Shown here: positions 19,214-27,918 of the stretch, one piece after another | Numbering within the stretch: the first letter of the stretch is position 1 | Layout: the number at the start of each line of letters is the position of its first letter | NCBI GenBank assembly: GCA_020072965.1 | Contig: JAIQFY010000022.1 | Span: 1 to 64,000 of the forward strand | Reading direction: 5' to 3' | Source: Terriglobia bacterium | GTDB lineage: Bacteria; Acidobacteriota; Terriglobia; JAIQFV01 | Length of the DNA: 64,000 nt | The notes under the pieces: generated by a model | Database searches by the model: none | Told to the model about the DNA's origin: nothing | The model's input: the letters and a program-made list of their open reading frames with translations, nothing else | Position numbers and translations under genes: made by a program

Positions 19214-20467
19214 ATGCTTCAGCATCTTGATACGTTTATTGCCTTCGCGGTAGTCATGGTAGGCGTCAGCCTCCTGATTACCATATTGACCCAAATGACT
19301 TCGGCATTCTTCGGGGTTCGTGGAACCAACCTGAAGTGGGGGATTGAAGAATTGCTCCGGACGATCGATCCGAACCTCGATAAGCACGCCGGAGAGATCG
19401 CGAATAAAATCCTGCAGCATCCTTCAATTTCAGACTCCACATTTTCGAAGTATGAGAAAAGGTTGCCTTGGCTGGCATGGCTGACTCAGAAGATCGGTTC
19501 GATCGGGCGGCTGGTCTCCCAGTGGAGGCTGGCCTCAACGATACGCCCGGAAGAGTTTCTATTTTCATTGCGAACACTGGCGCATGCCCCTCTCCAAAAG
19601 CGTGAATCAGCCGATTGGCAGCGACAGCTTGAGGAAGCACTCACAGAGAGTGATGCCAACGCCGAGGCCCGGTTCCACCTGGTTACGCGAAAGATACAGG
19701 ACCTTTCCCCCGAGGTGATCAAGAATCTTGATACGCTTTTTCCACAATTGGCCGTGAGTGCCCAAAAAGCCATCGGAGATATCGAGCAAGGATTCGACTC
19801 CACCATGGACCGAGTGTCGCAGCGTTTTGCGATGCAGATGCGGATCTGGACGGTGGTTTTTTCCTTCTTACTCGCCTTTGTTTTGCACCTGGACGCCTTC
19901 CGGCTATCGACGCAGTTGTCGTCCGATGCTACCGTGCGAGCCAGCCTCGTGGCGGCCGCCGAAACCATATCCAGGCAAGCGGGCGATGTGCTGGGTAAGA
20001 CTTCCTCGTCGCCGTTTGTCGAAGCCATGAAGCAACTAAAGATCCAGGACCCGCTCGCCAATCAATTGCTCGCCTTTCCACCGGTTCTTGAAAGCAACGA
20101 GGAAGCCGAGACATGGATCAGGGAACAGGTGAAGGACAGTGACCAGGCCGAAAAACTCGTTAAGGCGTTCCGCAATGTGCTCCAGGCCACCTTGCGAACC
20201 CGCATGGACTCACTGAAGGTGCAGGTGAACTCCCTCAAAGACGAATTGAACAAGACCGAGTTTCAGTTAGTTCCTGATCCTTACCCGGGATGGGATTTTC
20301 TGCCTTATCATCCCCAGTGGAAGCGGCACCTGGCGGGCATCCTCTGTGCAGCCGCCCTGCTGAGCCTGGGTGCACCGTTTTGGTTCAACATATTGAAGAC
20401 CCTTACGAACTTACGGCCGCTGCTCGCTACAAAACAACAAAAAGAGCGCGAGCAGAGCTCAGGATGA
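19214..20467 (+). CDS. Uncharacterised integral membrane protein, third gene of patatin block
   Basis: 417 residues. Predicted membrane segments: residues about 8-32 (FIAFAVVMVGVSLLITILTQ), about 213-232 (IWTVVFSFLLAFVLHLDAF) and about 375-398 (LAGILCAAALLSLGAPFWF). Between them are two soluble, mostly helical regions; the second (about 240-360) includes coiled-coil-like stretches with many Lys, Asp and Glu. No recognised domain. The spacing to its neighbours and common strand suggest one operon with the patatin and the giant protein, so it may anchor the complex at the inner membrane. Confidence 0.8.
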   Translation: MLQHLDTFIAFAVVMVGVSLLITILTQMTSAFFGVRGTNLKWGIEELLRTIDPNLDKHAGEIANKILQHPSISDSTFSKYEKRLPWLAWLTQKIGSIGRLVSQWRLASTIRPEEFLFSLRTLAHAPLQKRESADWQRQLEEALTESDANAEARFHLVTRKIQDLSPEVIKNLDTLFPQLAVSAQKAIGDIEQGFDSTMDRVSQRFAMQMRIWTVVFSFLLAFVLHLDAFRLSTQLSSDATVRASLVAAAETISRQAGDVLGKTSSSPFVEAMKQLKIQDPLANQLLAFPPVLESNEEAETWIREQVKDSDQAEKLVKAFRNVLQATLRTRMDSLKVQVNSLKDELNKTEFQLVPDPYPGWDFLPYHPQWKRHLAGILCAAALLSLGAPFWFNILKTLTNLRPLLATKQQKEREQSSG

Positions 20468-20700
20468 GACGGAGACTAGAAGACGGGACAAGGATTGGAG
20501 TCAAAAGGGTGGAGGTACGAGAAAAGGTAGAAACGGAAAGGATCCAATCGCAGGGTCAATACGCCACCGAGTCGGGCGCTGGGAGTGCAAAGCATGACGA
20601 ACCAGAAGCTGCAAGGAATAAGCCATTCCTCTACTCGCCGGCCCAGCGCCTCCGCGGTTGGTTTGGTTTAACCACTGGCAACGAACAGGCTAATTGGTGA
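20464..20700 (+). CDS. Small hypothetical protein, ATGA-coupled to preceding gene
   Basis: 78 residues (begins MRRRLEDGTRIGVKRVEVRE, ends WFGLTTGNEQANW). Its ATG overlaps the stop of the membrane-protein gene as ATGA, the classical arrangement for translational coupling, and the frame runs clean to 20700. Composition is charged and polar without a membrane segment. It overlaps the convergent alcohol dehydrogenase gene by 11 bases. No family is recognised; the evidence is position only, so it could be chance. Confidence 0.4.
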   Translation: MRRRLEDGTRIGVKRVEVREKVETERIQSQGQYATESGAGSAKHDEPEAARNKPFLYSPAQRLRGWFGLTTGNEQANW

Positions 20701-21673
20701 TTACGGCCCGGAAGCGCACCTTACCGTTTGCCACTCGATCGTACGCCTTCCCAATGTCATCCAATTTGTAAGTCTCCTCGATCACCTTTACTTTACCCTT
20801 TGCCGCGTAATCGAGCGCTTCGAAAAGATACTCCGGCTGGTTTTGGGTGGAGCCCAGGATCCTCCCCCGCGTGAAGATCAGTTCAGCGGTCACCTCGAGG
20901 GTTTCATTCGATGCCCCCATCAGAACCAATCTGCCATCAGGTCGCAATCCTTTTAGTGCGTTGGAGGTGGCCTTATAGGAGTTGCTGGTTGCCAGAATGA
21001 CATCCGCTCCTCCAGCGGCCCGCAGGGACTCCCCGTCGGCAACCACTTCGTCGGCGCCCAGTTCGCGGATGAACTTCTCCTTGTCTTTGGAGTGTGTGAT
21101 GGCCACGGTTTCAAATCCCGCCGCCCGGGAGTATTGCAGCCCGAGATGGCCCAGCCCCCCGATGCCAAGCACCGCAATTCGCTCGTGGGGCCGAGGATGA
21201 GCCCAGCGGAGTCCGCTCCAGACGGTATAGCCGGCGCAGAAGATGGGAGCAGCCTGTTCGTAGGATAAACCTTCAGGCAACAGCATCGTCGAGTCGGCAT
21301 AGGCAACCATGTACTCCGCATGACTCCCCTGAGTTTGAATTCCCGTGGCCACTTGTTCCGCACAGAAATTCGGCTTGCCGCGGAGACACCATTCACAGCG
21401 ACCGCAGGATGCCTGCACCCAGGGAACCCCGACGCGATCTCCCGTTTTCCGCGTTCGCACCCCCGGGCCCATCTCTACGACCTCTCCGACCGGCTCGTGA
21501 CCCAAAGTGCGAGGAAACTGGGTGGGCAACATCCCTTCGGTGATATGGACGTCTGTGTAACAAAGGCCGCTGGCATGAATCTTGATCAGGACTTGATTTG
21601 CACCCGGCTTGGGCGTAGGAATCTCTTTTACCTCCCACTTTCCGTGAATGGCGGGAACTACAGCTGCTTTCAT
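20690..21673 (-). CDS. Zinc-dependent alcohol dehydrogenase
   Basis: 327 residues, medium-chain dehydrogenase/reductase. Catalytic zinc site: GLCYTDVH and GHEPVGEV. Structural zinc loop: CGRCEWCLRGKPNFC, all four cysteines present. Rossmann fold: GIGGLGHLGLQYSRAAGF, with THSKDKEKF placing the coenzyme loop after it, consistent with an NAD-linked AdhP/AdhA-type enzyme. Oxidises primary alcohols or reduces aldehydes in the cytoplasm. Transcribed toward the patatin block, with stop codons overlapping the small ORF. No regulator adjoins it. Confidence 0.93.
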   Translation of the reverse strand: MKAAVVPAIHGKWEVKEIPTPKPGANQVLIKIHASGLCYTDVHITEGMLPTQFPRTLGHEPVGEVVEMGPGVRTRKTGDRVGVPWVQASCGRCEWCLRGKPNFCAEQVATGIQTQGSHAEYMVAYADSTMLLPEGLSYEQAAPIFCAGYTVWSGLRWAHPRPHERIAVLGIGGLGHLGLQYSRAAGFETVAITHSKDKEKFIRELGADEVVADGESLRAAGGADVILATSNSYKATSNALKGLRPDGRLVLMGASNETLEVTAELIFTRGRILGSTQNQPEYLFEALDYAAKGKVKVIEETYKLDDIGKAYDRVANGKVRFRAVITN

Positions 21674-21747
21674 TGCTATGACTCCTTCCTGTTAAGTGAA
21701 TAGTTTCGAGTTAATTTCACAGCTAATGGAGTTGCAGTCGTGATCGA

Positions 21748-22806
21748 TTACTCCGGGTCGCTTCCAATTAACCGGGCCTCCCCAGCGATGATCGTGAGAT
21801 TGATCTTTTCGGTCCTTCGGAGAACGGTAAGAGGCGTCTGGACGCCGACTCTTTCCTGTGTAAGAAGCCGGTGCAAGTCATCGATCCCGCCGACGGGTTG
21901 GTTGTCAAACGCGACGATCACATCGCCCTCTTCGACCCCGGCCTTGTGCGCGGGACGGCCGGGTTCCACTGAGGCCACAAGAACACCGCTCTCCCCCGGC
22001 AGAGTGTGAAAGCGGACGGCCCTGCGATGGAGAGTCACGAGCTGTCCTGTTACGCCAATGTAGCTTCGCCGGACCCTCCCATTCTTGATGAGTTGAGCGG
22101 CAACCAATTTTGCGGTGTTCACCGCAATGGCAAAGCAAATCCCCTGGGCCGGGAGGATGACCGCTGTGTTCACCCCGATGACCTCCGCCCGCGAGGTGAC
22201 CAGCGGCCCGCCTGAGTTGCCCGGGTTCAGGGCGGCATCCGTTTGGATGATATTCTCAATGAGCCGCCCCGACCGTGACCGGAGGGACCGACCGAGGGCG
22301 CTGACCACTCCGGTCGTCACCGTGCACTGAAAACCATATGGATTGCCGATGGCGACGACCAGTTGCCCGGCCTTGATCGATTGCGAATCTCCAAGAACTG
22401 CCGGCAGTAAGTTCGGCGCTTGAATCCTGATGACGGCCAGGTCGGTCTCCGGATCATCCCCGACCATCTCTGCCTCGAATTTCCTTCCATCTGAAAGGAC
22501 CGCCTCCAGGCCGCTTGCCTGATGAACAACGTGGCTGTTGGTCAAAATAAAGCCGTCGGGCGTGAAGACAAATCCCGATCCGCTGCCGCGCAGTCCCTGT
22601 GGAAACCGGCGACCGGAAAAACCACGGGTTCGAGCCCTCGGCTGAACGTTGATGTTGACCACCGAAGGGCTGACTCTTTCGGCCACGCGAATCACCGCCT
22701 GTGAATACGCATCCAGCAGACCTTCATCCGCGGCCCCGGAGGTGGGCAGGGGGTGCATCTTTCCGGGTTCGAATTCATTTGTGATGGGAACAGGGATAAT
22801 CTCATT
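21748..22806 (-). CDS. HtrA/DegP-like serine protease (S1C) with one PDZ domain, no signal peptide
   Basis: 352 residues from an ATG at 22806 preceded by GGAAGGAGC; an ATG 21 bases upstream lacks a site. Catalytic triad visible: His in LTNSHVVH, Asp in DPETDLAVIRI, Ser in NPGNSGGPLV. One C-terminal PDZ domain (SVEPGRPAHKAGVEEGDVIV). Unlike typical HtrA there is no signal peptide or N-terminal membrane anchor (MNEIIPVPITNEFEPGKM), so it should act in the cytoplasm. Divergently transcribed from the HxlR gene, with about 130 bases between starts. Confidence 0.9.
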   Translation of the reverse strand, partial: NEIIPVPITNEFEPGKMHPLPTSGAADEGLLDAYSQAVIRVAERVSPSVVNINVQPRARTRGFSGRRFPQGLRGSGSGFVFTPDGFILTNSHVVHQASGLEAVLSDGRKFEAEMVGDDPETDLAVIRIQAPNLLPAVLGDSQSIKAGQLVVAIGNPYGFQCTVTTGVVSALGRSLRSRSGRLIENIIQTDAALNPGNSGGPLVTSRAEVIGVNTAVILPAQGICFAIAVNTAKLVAAQLIKNGRVRRSYIGVTGQLVTLHRRAVRFHTLPGESGVLVASVEPGRPAHKAGVEEGDVIVAFDNQPVGGIDDLHRLLTQERVGVQTPLTVLRRTEKINLTIIAGEARLIGSDPE

Positions 22807-22874
22807 CATATAAACTGCTCCTTCCATTCAACATATCCGTGAGTGAGGGAAACCATTACCACGAAGATTTCAGG

Positions 22875-22905
22875 TTGTGAAGAGGGCACTTTGGGGTGTT
22901 ATACT
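22875..22905 (+). promoter_or_regulatory. Possible sigma-70 promoter for the HxlR gene
   Basis: TTGTGA (22875-22880) and TATACT (22900-22905) with a 19-base spacer, about 30 bases before the HxlR start. The -10 box is good and the spacer is long, so this is tentative. Confidence 0.3.
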
Positions 22906-22935
22906 CACCTCAAAGTTACCAAGCAGGAGAAACTC

Positions 22936-23331
22936 ATGATGCGGAGACGCGCGAAGTGTCCGGCAGAGATTACGTTAAGCGTGATCGGGGGCCGATGGAA
23001 GGTCCCGATTCTCTACCATCTTTTTCAGGGTGTGAAAAGGTTTTCGGAGTTGCAGCGGAGCGTGAGCGGTGTCACTCAGAAGGTCTTGACTCAACAGCTT
23101 CGCGAGATGGAAAGGGACAGGATACTTCACCGCGAGGTCTACGCGCAGGTCCCGCCCAAGGTGGAATACTCCCTGACCGACCTGGGCAAGAGCCTGAAGC
23201 CGGTCATCGATGCCATGTGTGAATGGGGAGGGGTGTTCGCCACGGGAAAGCAGCCCCCGGACTCCGTTGGGTTCTCCCTGCCTCCCACCCCCTTACCTCG
23301 AAAGGCTCCCGAAAAGGAATTCCGGCAATGA
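22936..23331 (+). CDS. HxlR-family winged-helix regulator
   Basis: 131 residues. The start is the first of two tandem ATG codons at 22936, six bases after AGGAG; the frame is open further upstream but without a site. Typical MarR/HxlR core: AKCPAEITLSVIGGRWKVPI (the N-terminal Cys is a known redox-sensing position in the family), SGVTQKVLTQQLREMERD recognition helix, and YSLTDLGKSLKPVIDAMCEW. A dimeric DNA-binding regulator, often responding to electrophiles or oxidants. The divergent protease gene is its most likely target besides itself. Confidence 0.92.
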   Translation: MMRRRAKCPAEITLSVIGGRWKVPILYHLFQGVKRFSELQRSVSGVTQKVLTQQLREMERDRILHREVYAQVPPKVEYSLTDLGKSLKPVIDAMCEWGGVFATGKQPPDSVGFSLPPTPLPRKAPEKEFRQ

Positions 23332-23420
23332 GCTGTCTGGATATTGCCCCAGAGGGTTGTGGGTGAGAGTGATTTGTAACAAATGTGAATGGGACTTTCT
23401 TTATCGGCGCGGATGAAGGC

Positions 23421-25418
23421 TCAGGAGATAGGCGGATCCGCCACTGTGGAAGCACGGTCCTCGCTTGTGTAACGAATGACTCCAGAATCATCAGTGATGA
23501 AGCTTCGCTCGCCGGTCACTCCAAATATTATTGGTCGAGCGCTGAGCATGTAATGAGTGATGTGGTTGTTCGCATCCGGGGGTCCGGGTGTAAGAACAAA
23601 GACATACCCGTTATGTTCGCCGCTTGCGAGCACCTGGTCGATTAAGCCGGCCCCGTTGGGACCCAATTCCTCAAGCTTGCTTGCAAAATCCCCGTTGGGA
23701 TCTCCACCCCAGTAAGTGACTTGAGCGGTGTTGATCGTTCTCAAATTACTTACGCAAGCCTCTTCGTTCAAACTGGCTCGACGAAGTGGGTCAGAACTTG
23801 CATCCGCTAACAACATGAGACGTTTTGTATACAGCCGATCCAGCAATTCAAACGCCTCCTGGTGCAGACCAGACGCTGGATTGATCTGTGTCCCGAGCTC
23901 AAGATAAGCTCCGGTCGGGGAATCGTAGGCCGGCCACGTGGACAGCCCGGGCATATTTGGATCTCCCGTCTTCGCGAACTGCACCCAATAGCTGCGCAAG
24001 GCCTCAGCTAAACTGTCGCCTGCCTTATCCCTGGGCATCCGGGGAGAGTTGAACAGTAGCCACACGTCAATCCCGTGGAATGCTCCCAACTGCTGACCCC
24101 CCTGGCCGGGAAACGCCCAAGTCACCTGATAGAGATAGGCCCGACTTTTCATCACCTGCGTCGCCCGCGCTGCCCAGCGGGCTGGGGCAACCATCTCCAG
24201 CTCGGTCGCTGCTCGTATGAAGGACTGCGTGGCATCCGTCGAAGACGGCGTGGCATATATCCGCAATACATCATCACCGATGGGCGCGAAGGAGTGTCTT
24301 ACCCACTCGCGAAACGCATCAGAAGTTCGTTCCGGAATCAACGCGATCAGGTTGCTGAACTCCCGTTCCGTGCTGCCGACAATGATCGGCATATCAGCCT
24401 GTTGTCCCCGCCCGAACATGTATAGCGGCTGGTCCGGAATGACCCAGCCATCTACAACAGCGCCATAGGGGCCGTTATTCTTAACCAGTTGATCGGCCGG
24501 GATCAAACGCAGGTTTTTGACTGCAGCCGACCCATCCCCGGCAGCAAGCTTTAGTGCCAGGTTTACCCCGAGCTTCTCAGCCGAGGCCTTCCCCCCAATA
24601 GAAGGATGCACACTCTCGAGGAGATCAAACGGCACCCCGCTTTGCATGATCGCACGATGGAATAAGCCTCGTGCCAGCGGCGAGACCATCAGACAGCCGA
24701 CATATTCGCCGCCGGACGAATGACCGAAGACGGTAACTCTGGTGGGATCGCCACCAAATTGCGCGATATTCCGGCAAACCCATTGAAGAGCCGCAATCTG
24801 GTCCAGCAATCCATAGTTGCCGGAAGAGTGATGCGGAGACTCAGCAGTAAGTGCAGGATGGGACATCCATCCCAGCACACCCAATCGGTAGTTAATCGTG
24901 ACGACGACCACGCCCTTGAGCGCAAGGGTTGCTCCATCCTCGTCCCCGCGGCCTATCACGCCACTGCCCCCGTGAATGAAGACCATCACCGGGTACAGCT
25001 CTTTGCGGTCCTGGCGCGTCGTCATCACATTCAAGTACAAACAATCTTCGCTGGTTCTACCGAGGGGTGTCACCACGGATGGATCGCCGCCGAGAGTGGT
25101 CATGATCCGCTGGCGAGCCCTGAACATGAAATCCGGTTGGGGACAGGCAGGCCCCAATTCGTCTGCTTTCCGCGTACCGTCCCAGCGGGTCGGAGGCTGA
25201 GGCGGCTTCCAACGAAGCTCACCCACTGGTGGGGCTGCATAGGGAATCCCCAGGAACGAAACCAGCGGGGGATAGGCAGGAGAATGGGTGCCCTCGACGA
25301 GCCCGCTGTCGATCTTTACGACGGCTCCTCTGTTGCGCTGATTCGCTTGGTCAGAAGCCGCAACAACACTGCAAACTGAGAACCAGGTTATCAGGACTAG
25401 TCCGATATGGCGTTTCAT
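23421..25418 (-). CDS. Type B carboxylesterase with C-terminal pilin-like domain
   Basis: 665 residues. Start at 25418 (GGAAGGAG before the ATG; signal peptide MKRHIGLVLITWFSVCSVVA); an ATG 138 bases upstream has no such support. Residues about 35-530 are a type B carboxylesterase: FLGIPYAAPPVGELRW, EDCLYLNV, oxyanion FIHGGS, nucleophile FGHSSGG near residue 233, and a His in AFHGIDVWLLF. The last 120 residues are foreign to that family: EEACVSNLRTINTAQVTYWG, GLIDQVLASGEHNGYVF and FITDDSGVIRYT resemble the globular domain of acidobacterial type IV pilin-like proteins, without the N-terminal helix. Secreted ester hydrolase; the tail may direct surface display or assembly. Convergent with the HxlR gene. 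Confidence 0.9.
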   Translation of the reverse strand: MKRHIGLVLITWFSVCSVVAASDQANQRNRGAVVKIDSGLVEGTHSPAYPPLVSFLGIPYAAPPVGELRWKPPQPPTRWDGTRKADELGPACPQPDFMFRARQRIMTTLGGDPSVVTPLGRTSEDCLYLNVMTTRQDRKELYPVMVFIHGGSGVIGRGDEDGATLALKGVVVVTINYRLGVLGWMSHPALTAESPHHSSGNYGLLDQIAALQWVCRNIAQFGGDPTRVTVFGHSSGGEYVGCLMVSPLARGLFHRAIMQSGVPFDLLESVHPSIGGKASAEKLGVNLALKLAAGDGSAAVKNLRLIPADQLVKNNGPYGAVVDGWVIPDQPLYMFGRGQQADMPIIVGSTEREFSNLIALIPERTSDAFREWVRHSFAPIGDDVLRIYATPSSTDATQSFIRAATELEMVAPARWAARATQVMKSRAYLYQVTWAFPGQGGQQLGAFHGIDVWLLFNSPRMPRDKAGDSLAEALRSYWVQFAKTGDPNMPGLSTWPAYDSPTGAYLELGTQINPASGLHQEAFELLDRLYTKRLMLLADASSDPLRRASLNEEACVSNLRTINTAQVTYWGGDPNGDFASKLEELGPNGAGLIDQVLASGEHNGYVFVLTPGPPDANNHITHYMLSARPIIFGVTGERSFITDDSGVIRYTSEDRASTVADPPIS

Positions 25419-25668
25419 GATCTCCTTCCACCCAGTATTCTGGTGCGAACCCTGAGTTGCGAAGAACAGTAAACCTGAGATCGGATTTTGCGGCCAGGAT
25501 GGATTCCAGTTTAGTCGGCTACTTCGCTGGAAATTGTTTTCTCGGAAACTGACCATCAGCCAATAAAGATTGGGTATAAGGCTGCAGAATTTACTGATGA
25601 CTTCCGCCGTTAAATTGGTCCGATCAGGGGGAATGGAGGGTATTATCTGCTGTTTCTATCAAGTCATT

Positions 25669-27588
25669 TCATTGCGCAGCACTGATCCGGATCTTGTCTC
25701 CCACCCGAAGTTGCCGGACATTGCGGATCCCGTTGATTTGCTTCAAGGTCTCCACCGTCGTATTGTAGTTTTGGGCGATGGAGAAAAGCGTCTCTCCAGG
25801 GCGGACACTGTGGACAACCGTCCCTGCTTGGTTCGAGGAAACGGTTTTCCGAGAGGCGCTTTGAGAGGGCGCCTTCCCGTGCCCACCGGGCTTACCTGCG
25901 ACCCCACTCGGCCTGTCCTCAGCCGACACACGAACCGTCAGTCGCTGGCCGGGACGGATCTTGGCGTTCACTCTCAGCCGGTTCCACTTCCGAAGCTCGC
26001 TTTGCGTCACGTCGTACCTTGCCGCGATTATTGCAAGGGTCTCTCCGCGGTCCACCCGGTGTTTGACCACAGTTGTCTTTACGTTTGAGGAAGCGGCGGG
26101 AATGATAATCTTAGTTCCTTCCTCCAGCTTGGATCCCGGGGTCAACTCGTTAATTTGCGCAATAGCACTTACTGTAGTGCGGTATCTGCTCGCTACCGTG
26201 GAGAGCGTCTCTCCCGTTGTAACCCGATGACGACGCCAGAGCACGCGCTTGTCCTCCGGGATCGCGGCAATTTCCTGAATATACTTTTCTTTCGTTCCGA
26301 GAGGAAGATTGAGCTGGAAATCCGGCTCGTTGGGAGGGGTCGTCATCCGCAGAAGCTGTGGGTTTAAACTCTGGAGGTTCTCCACAGAGGTATCAATCGT
26401 TTCGGCGATCAGCCGCAGATCCGTGGGGATGGACACGGTCACTCGCTCGGTCATCAACGGAGGCAAGGGTTCCACTGTGAAGCCGTATTTTTCCGGGTTC
26501 TTGGCAATGATAGTGACGGCCAGGATGGCAGGAACATAATTCTCGGTTTGAAGGGGCAATACATGGTGCGCGACCATCTGCCAAAAATCGGCATAGCCGG
26601 ACCGCTCGATGGCCCGTTGAACATTTCCCGGACCGCAGTTATAGGCCGCCATGGCCAGGTACCAGTCTTCATACTCTCCATAAAGGTCTTTCAAATGTTG
26701 GGCGGCGGCCCGGGTGGATTTTTCCGGATCCTGGCGTTCGTCGACCCACCAGTTCTGCACGAGCCCATACTCCGCGCCCCGGAAGGGCACGAACTGCCAG
26801 ATTCCTTTTGCCTTCTTATTGGACAATGCCAGCGGCTGGTATCCACTCTCCACTTGAGCCAGATAGATCAGGTCCTTCGGAACGCCCGTCTCGCGGAGAA
26901 TTCGGTCGATCATGGGACGGAACGCCCCCACCCGCCGCAGGCCATTTTCCATAGTGCCGCGACCCCTCCCACGGGTAAAATAATCGAGAAAATTCAGCAC
27001 CCGCTCGTTGACCGTGATCGGAAGGTCGTGGGATACCTCAGCCAATTCCTTTTCGGCAGTCGCCTTGAGTTTATCGTCAATCCTAGAAGGGAAGGTCTCG
27101 ATGTCTAGTATTTCATCCGAGGGGGCCGGTTCATATTTCTGAGTGGTAAATCCATCGCCCTCCTTGAGGGCAATCACCTCGTAGGCGTGAATGCGGTCAA
27201 TCAGGCTGTCGAACTCTTTCTCAAGCCGTTCGTCCGAATGTAATGTAAGGGATGATTGCAGCATGGTGTCGACGGCGCGGTCAAACGACTTCTTAGCTCG
27301 ATCCAGATGGCCCTGATGGTAGTCTTGTTCTCCCTCCCGGAAGTCTTCCTCGGCCTGCTCAATGATTTGTCTGACGGCGTCGAAGGGTGCGAGAGTCAAA
27401 TCCACCGACAGGGGATAACTACCCGGCACCGGCAGTCTTGAAAGGAGGGGGGAGGGCACCGAAATGACGGGCGGACTTGCGATCGGCTTTTTCCTGGCAC
27501 CCGCGCTGTCACAGGAGGCAAAGGCCCAGGCTAAGCAAACAAGGAGGAGGAATTCGGTCGTTGTTACCGTTCTCTTGAAGGATACCAT
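25669..27588 (-). CDS. MltD-like membrane-bound lytic transglycosylase with three LysM domains
   Basis: 639 residues. A lipobox (AFASC, Cys26) follows a short hydrophobic leader, so it is a predicted lipoprotein. A helical region (about 60-200) precedes the SLT domain, whose catalytic Glu is near residue 247 in AQVESGYQPLALS, followed by AAYNCGPGNVQRAI. Three LysM repeats end the protein (RHRVTTGETLSTVASRY; KHRVDRGETLAIIAARY; VHSVRPGETLFSIAQNY), the last two separated by a Ser/Gly/Pro linker. It cleaves peptidoglycan glycan strands to 1,6-anhydro products during wall remodelling. Monocistronic by context. Confidence 0.93.
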   Translation of the reverse strand: MVSFKRTVTTTEFLLLVCLAWAFASCDSAGARKKPIASPPVISVPSPLLSRLPVPGSYPLSVDLTLAPFDAVRQIIEQAEEDFREGEQDYHQGHLDRAKKSFDRAVDTMLQSSLTLHSDERLEKEFDSLIDRIHAYEVIALKEGDGFTTQKYEPAPSDEILDIETFPSRIDDKLKATAEKELAEVSHDLPITVNERVLNFLDYFTRGRGRGTMENGLRRVGAFRPMIDRILRETGVPKDLIYLAQVESGYQPLALSNKKAKGIWQFVPFRGAEYGLVQNWWVDERQDPEKSTRAAAQHLKDLYGEYEDWYLAMAAYNCGPGNVQRAIERSGYADFWQMVAHHVLPLQTENYVPAILAVTIIAKNPEKYGFTVEPLPPLMTERVTVSIPTDLRLIAETIDTSVENLQSLNPQLLRMTTPPNEPDFQLNLPLGTKEKYIQEIAAIPEDKRVLWRRHRVTTGETLSTVASRYRTTVSAIAQINELTPGSKLEEGTKIIIPAASSNVKTTVVKHRVDRGETLAIIAARYDVTQSELRKWNRLRVNAKIRPGQRLTVRVSAEDRPSGVAGKPGGHGKAPSQSASRKTVSSNQAGTVVHSVRPGETLFSIAQNYNTTVETLKQINGIRNVRQLRVGDKIRISAAQ

Positions 27589-27918
27589 CTAGCAATGAGT
27601 CCGCACTCAATCCGACGAAAAACAGGGCTAATCTTACACGACCCCCCCGGGAGAGTCAATTTTGATGGCAATACTCCGCGTTATTGAACAACCAAAATAA
27701 ATCCCCCTGAATCTATGTGCATAGCTAAGGAATTAGCGAAGGTCTTGAGTTATACGAAACCCGAAGTGGAGTACAATAAGCATGCCAAATGAGGGCTGCC
27801 AAGGCAAGGTTCAGGGGAGGATCGAATTAGGGCGGTTATTTAAACTCGAAGTACCCCAAACACATTAATGAGTGAGCAACTTGAAATGTTGGAGAGAATT
27901 CGAGAGACGGGAGGAGTT
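27589..27918. other. Intergenic between divergent mltD-like gene and secreted protein
   Basis: No gene seen. A TACAAT box at 27772-27777 has a TTGAGT 21 bases upstream, too far for a standard promoter. The region probably contains both divergent promoters. Confidence 0.4.

Noticed and set aside
14674..20467. Reading the patatin block as a CBASS-type defence locus
   Set aside because: No cyclase, HORMA/TRIP13, ubiquitin-like or nuclease gene is present; only the patatin fits, which is not enough to name that system.
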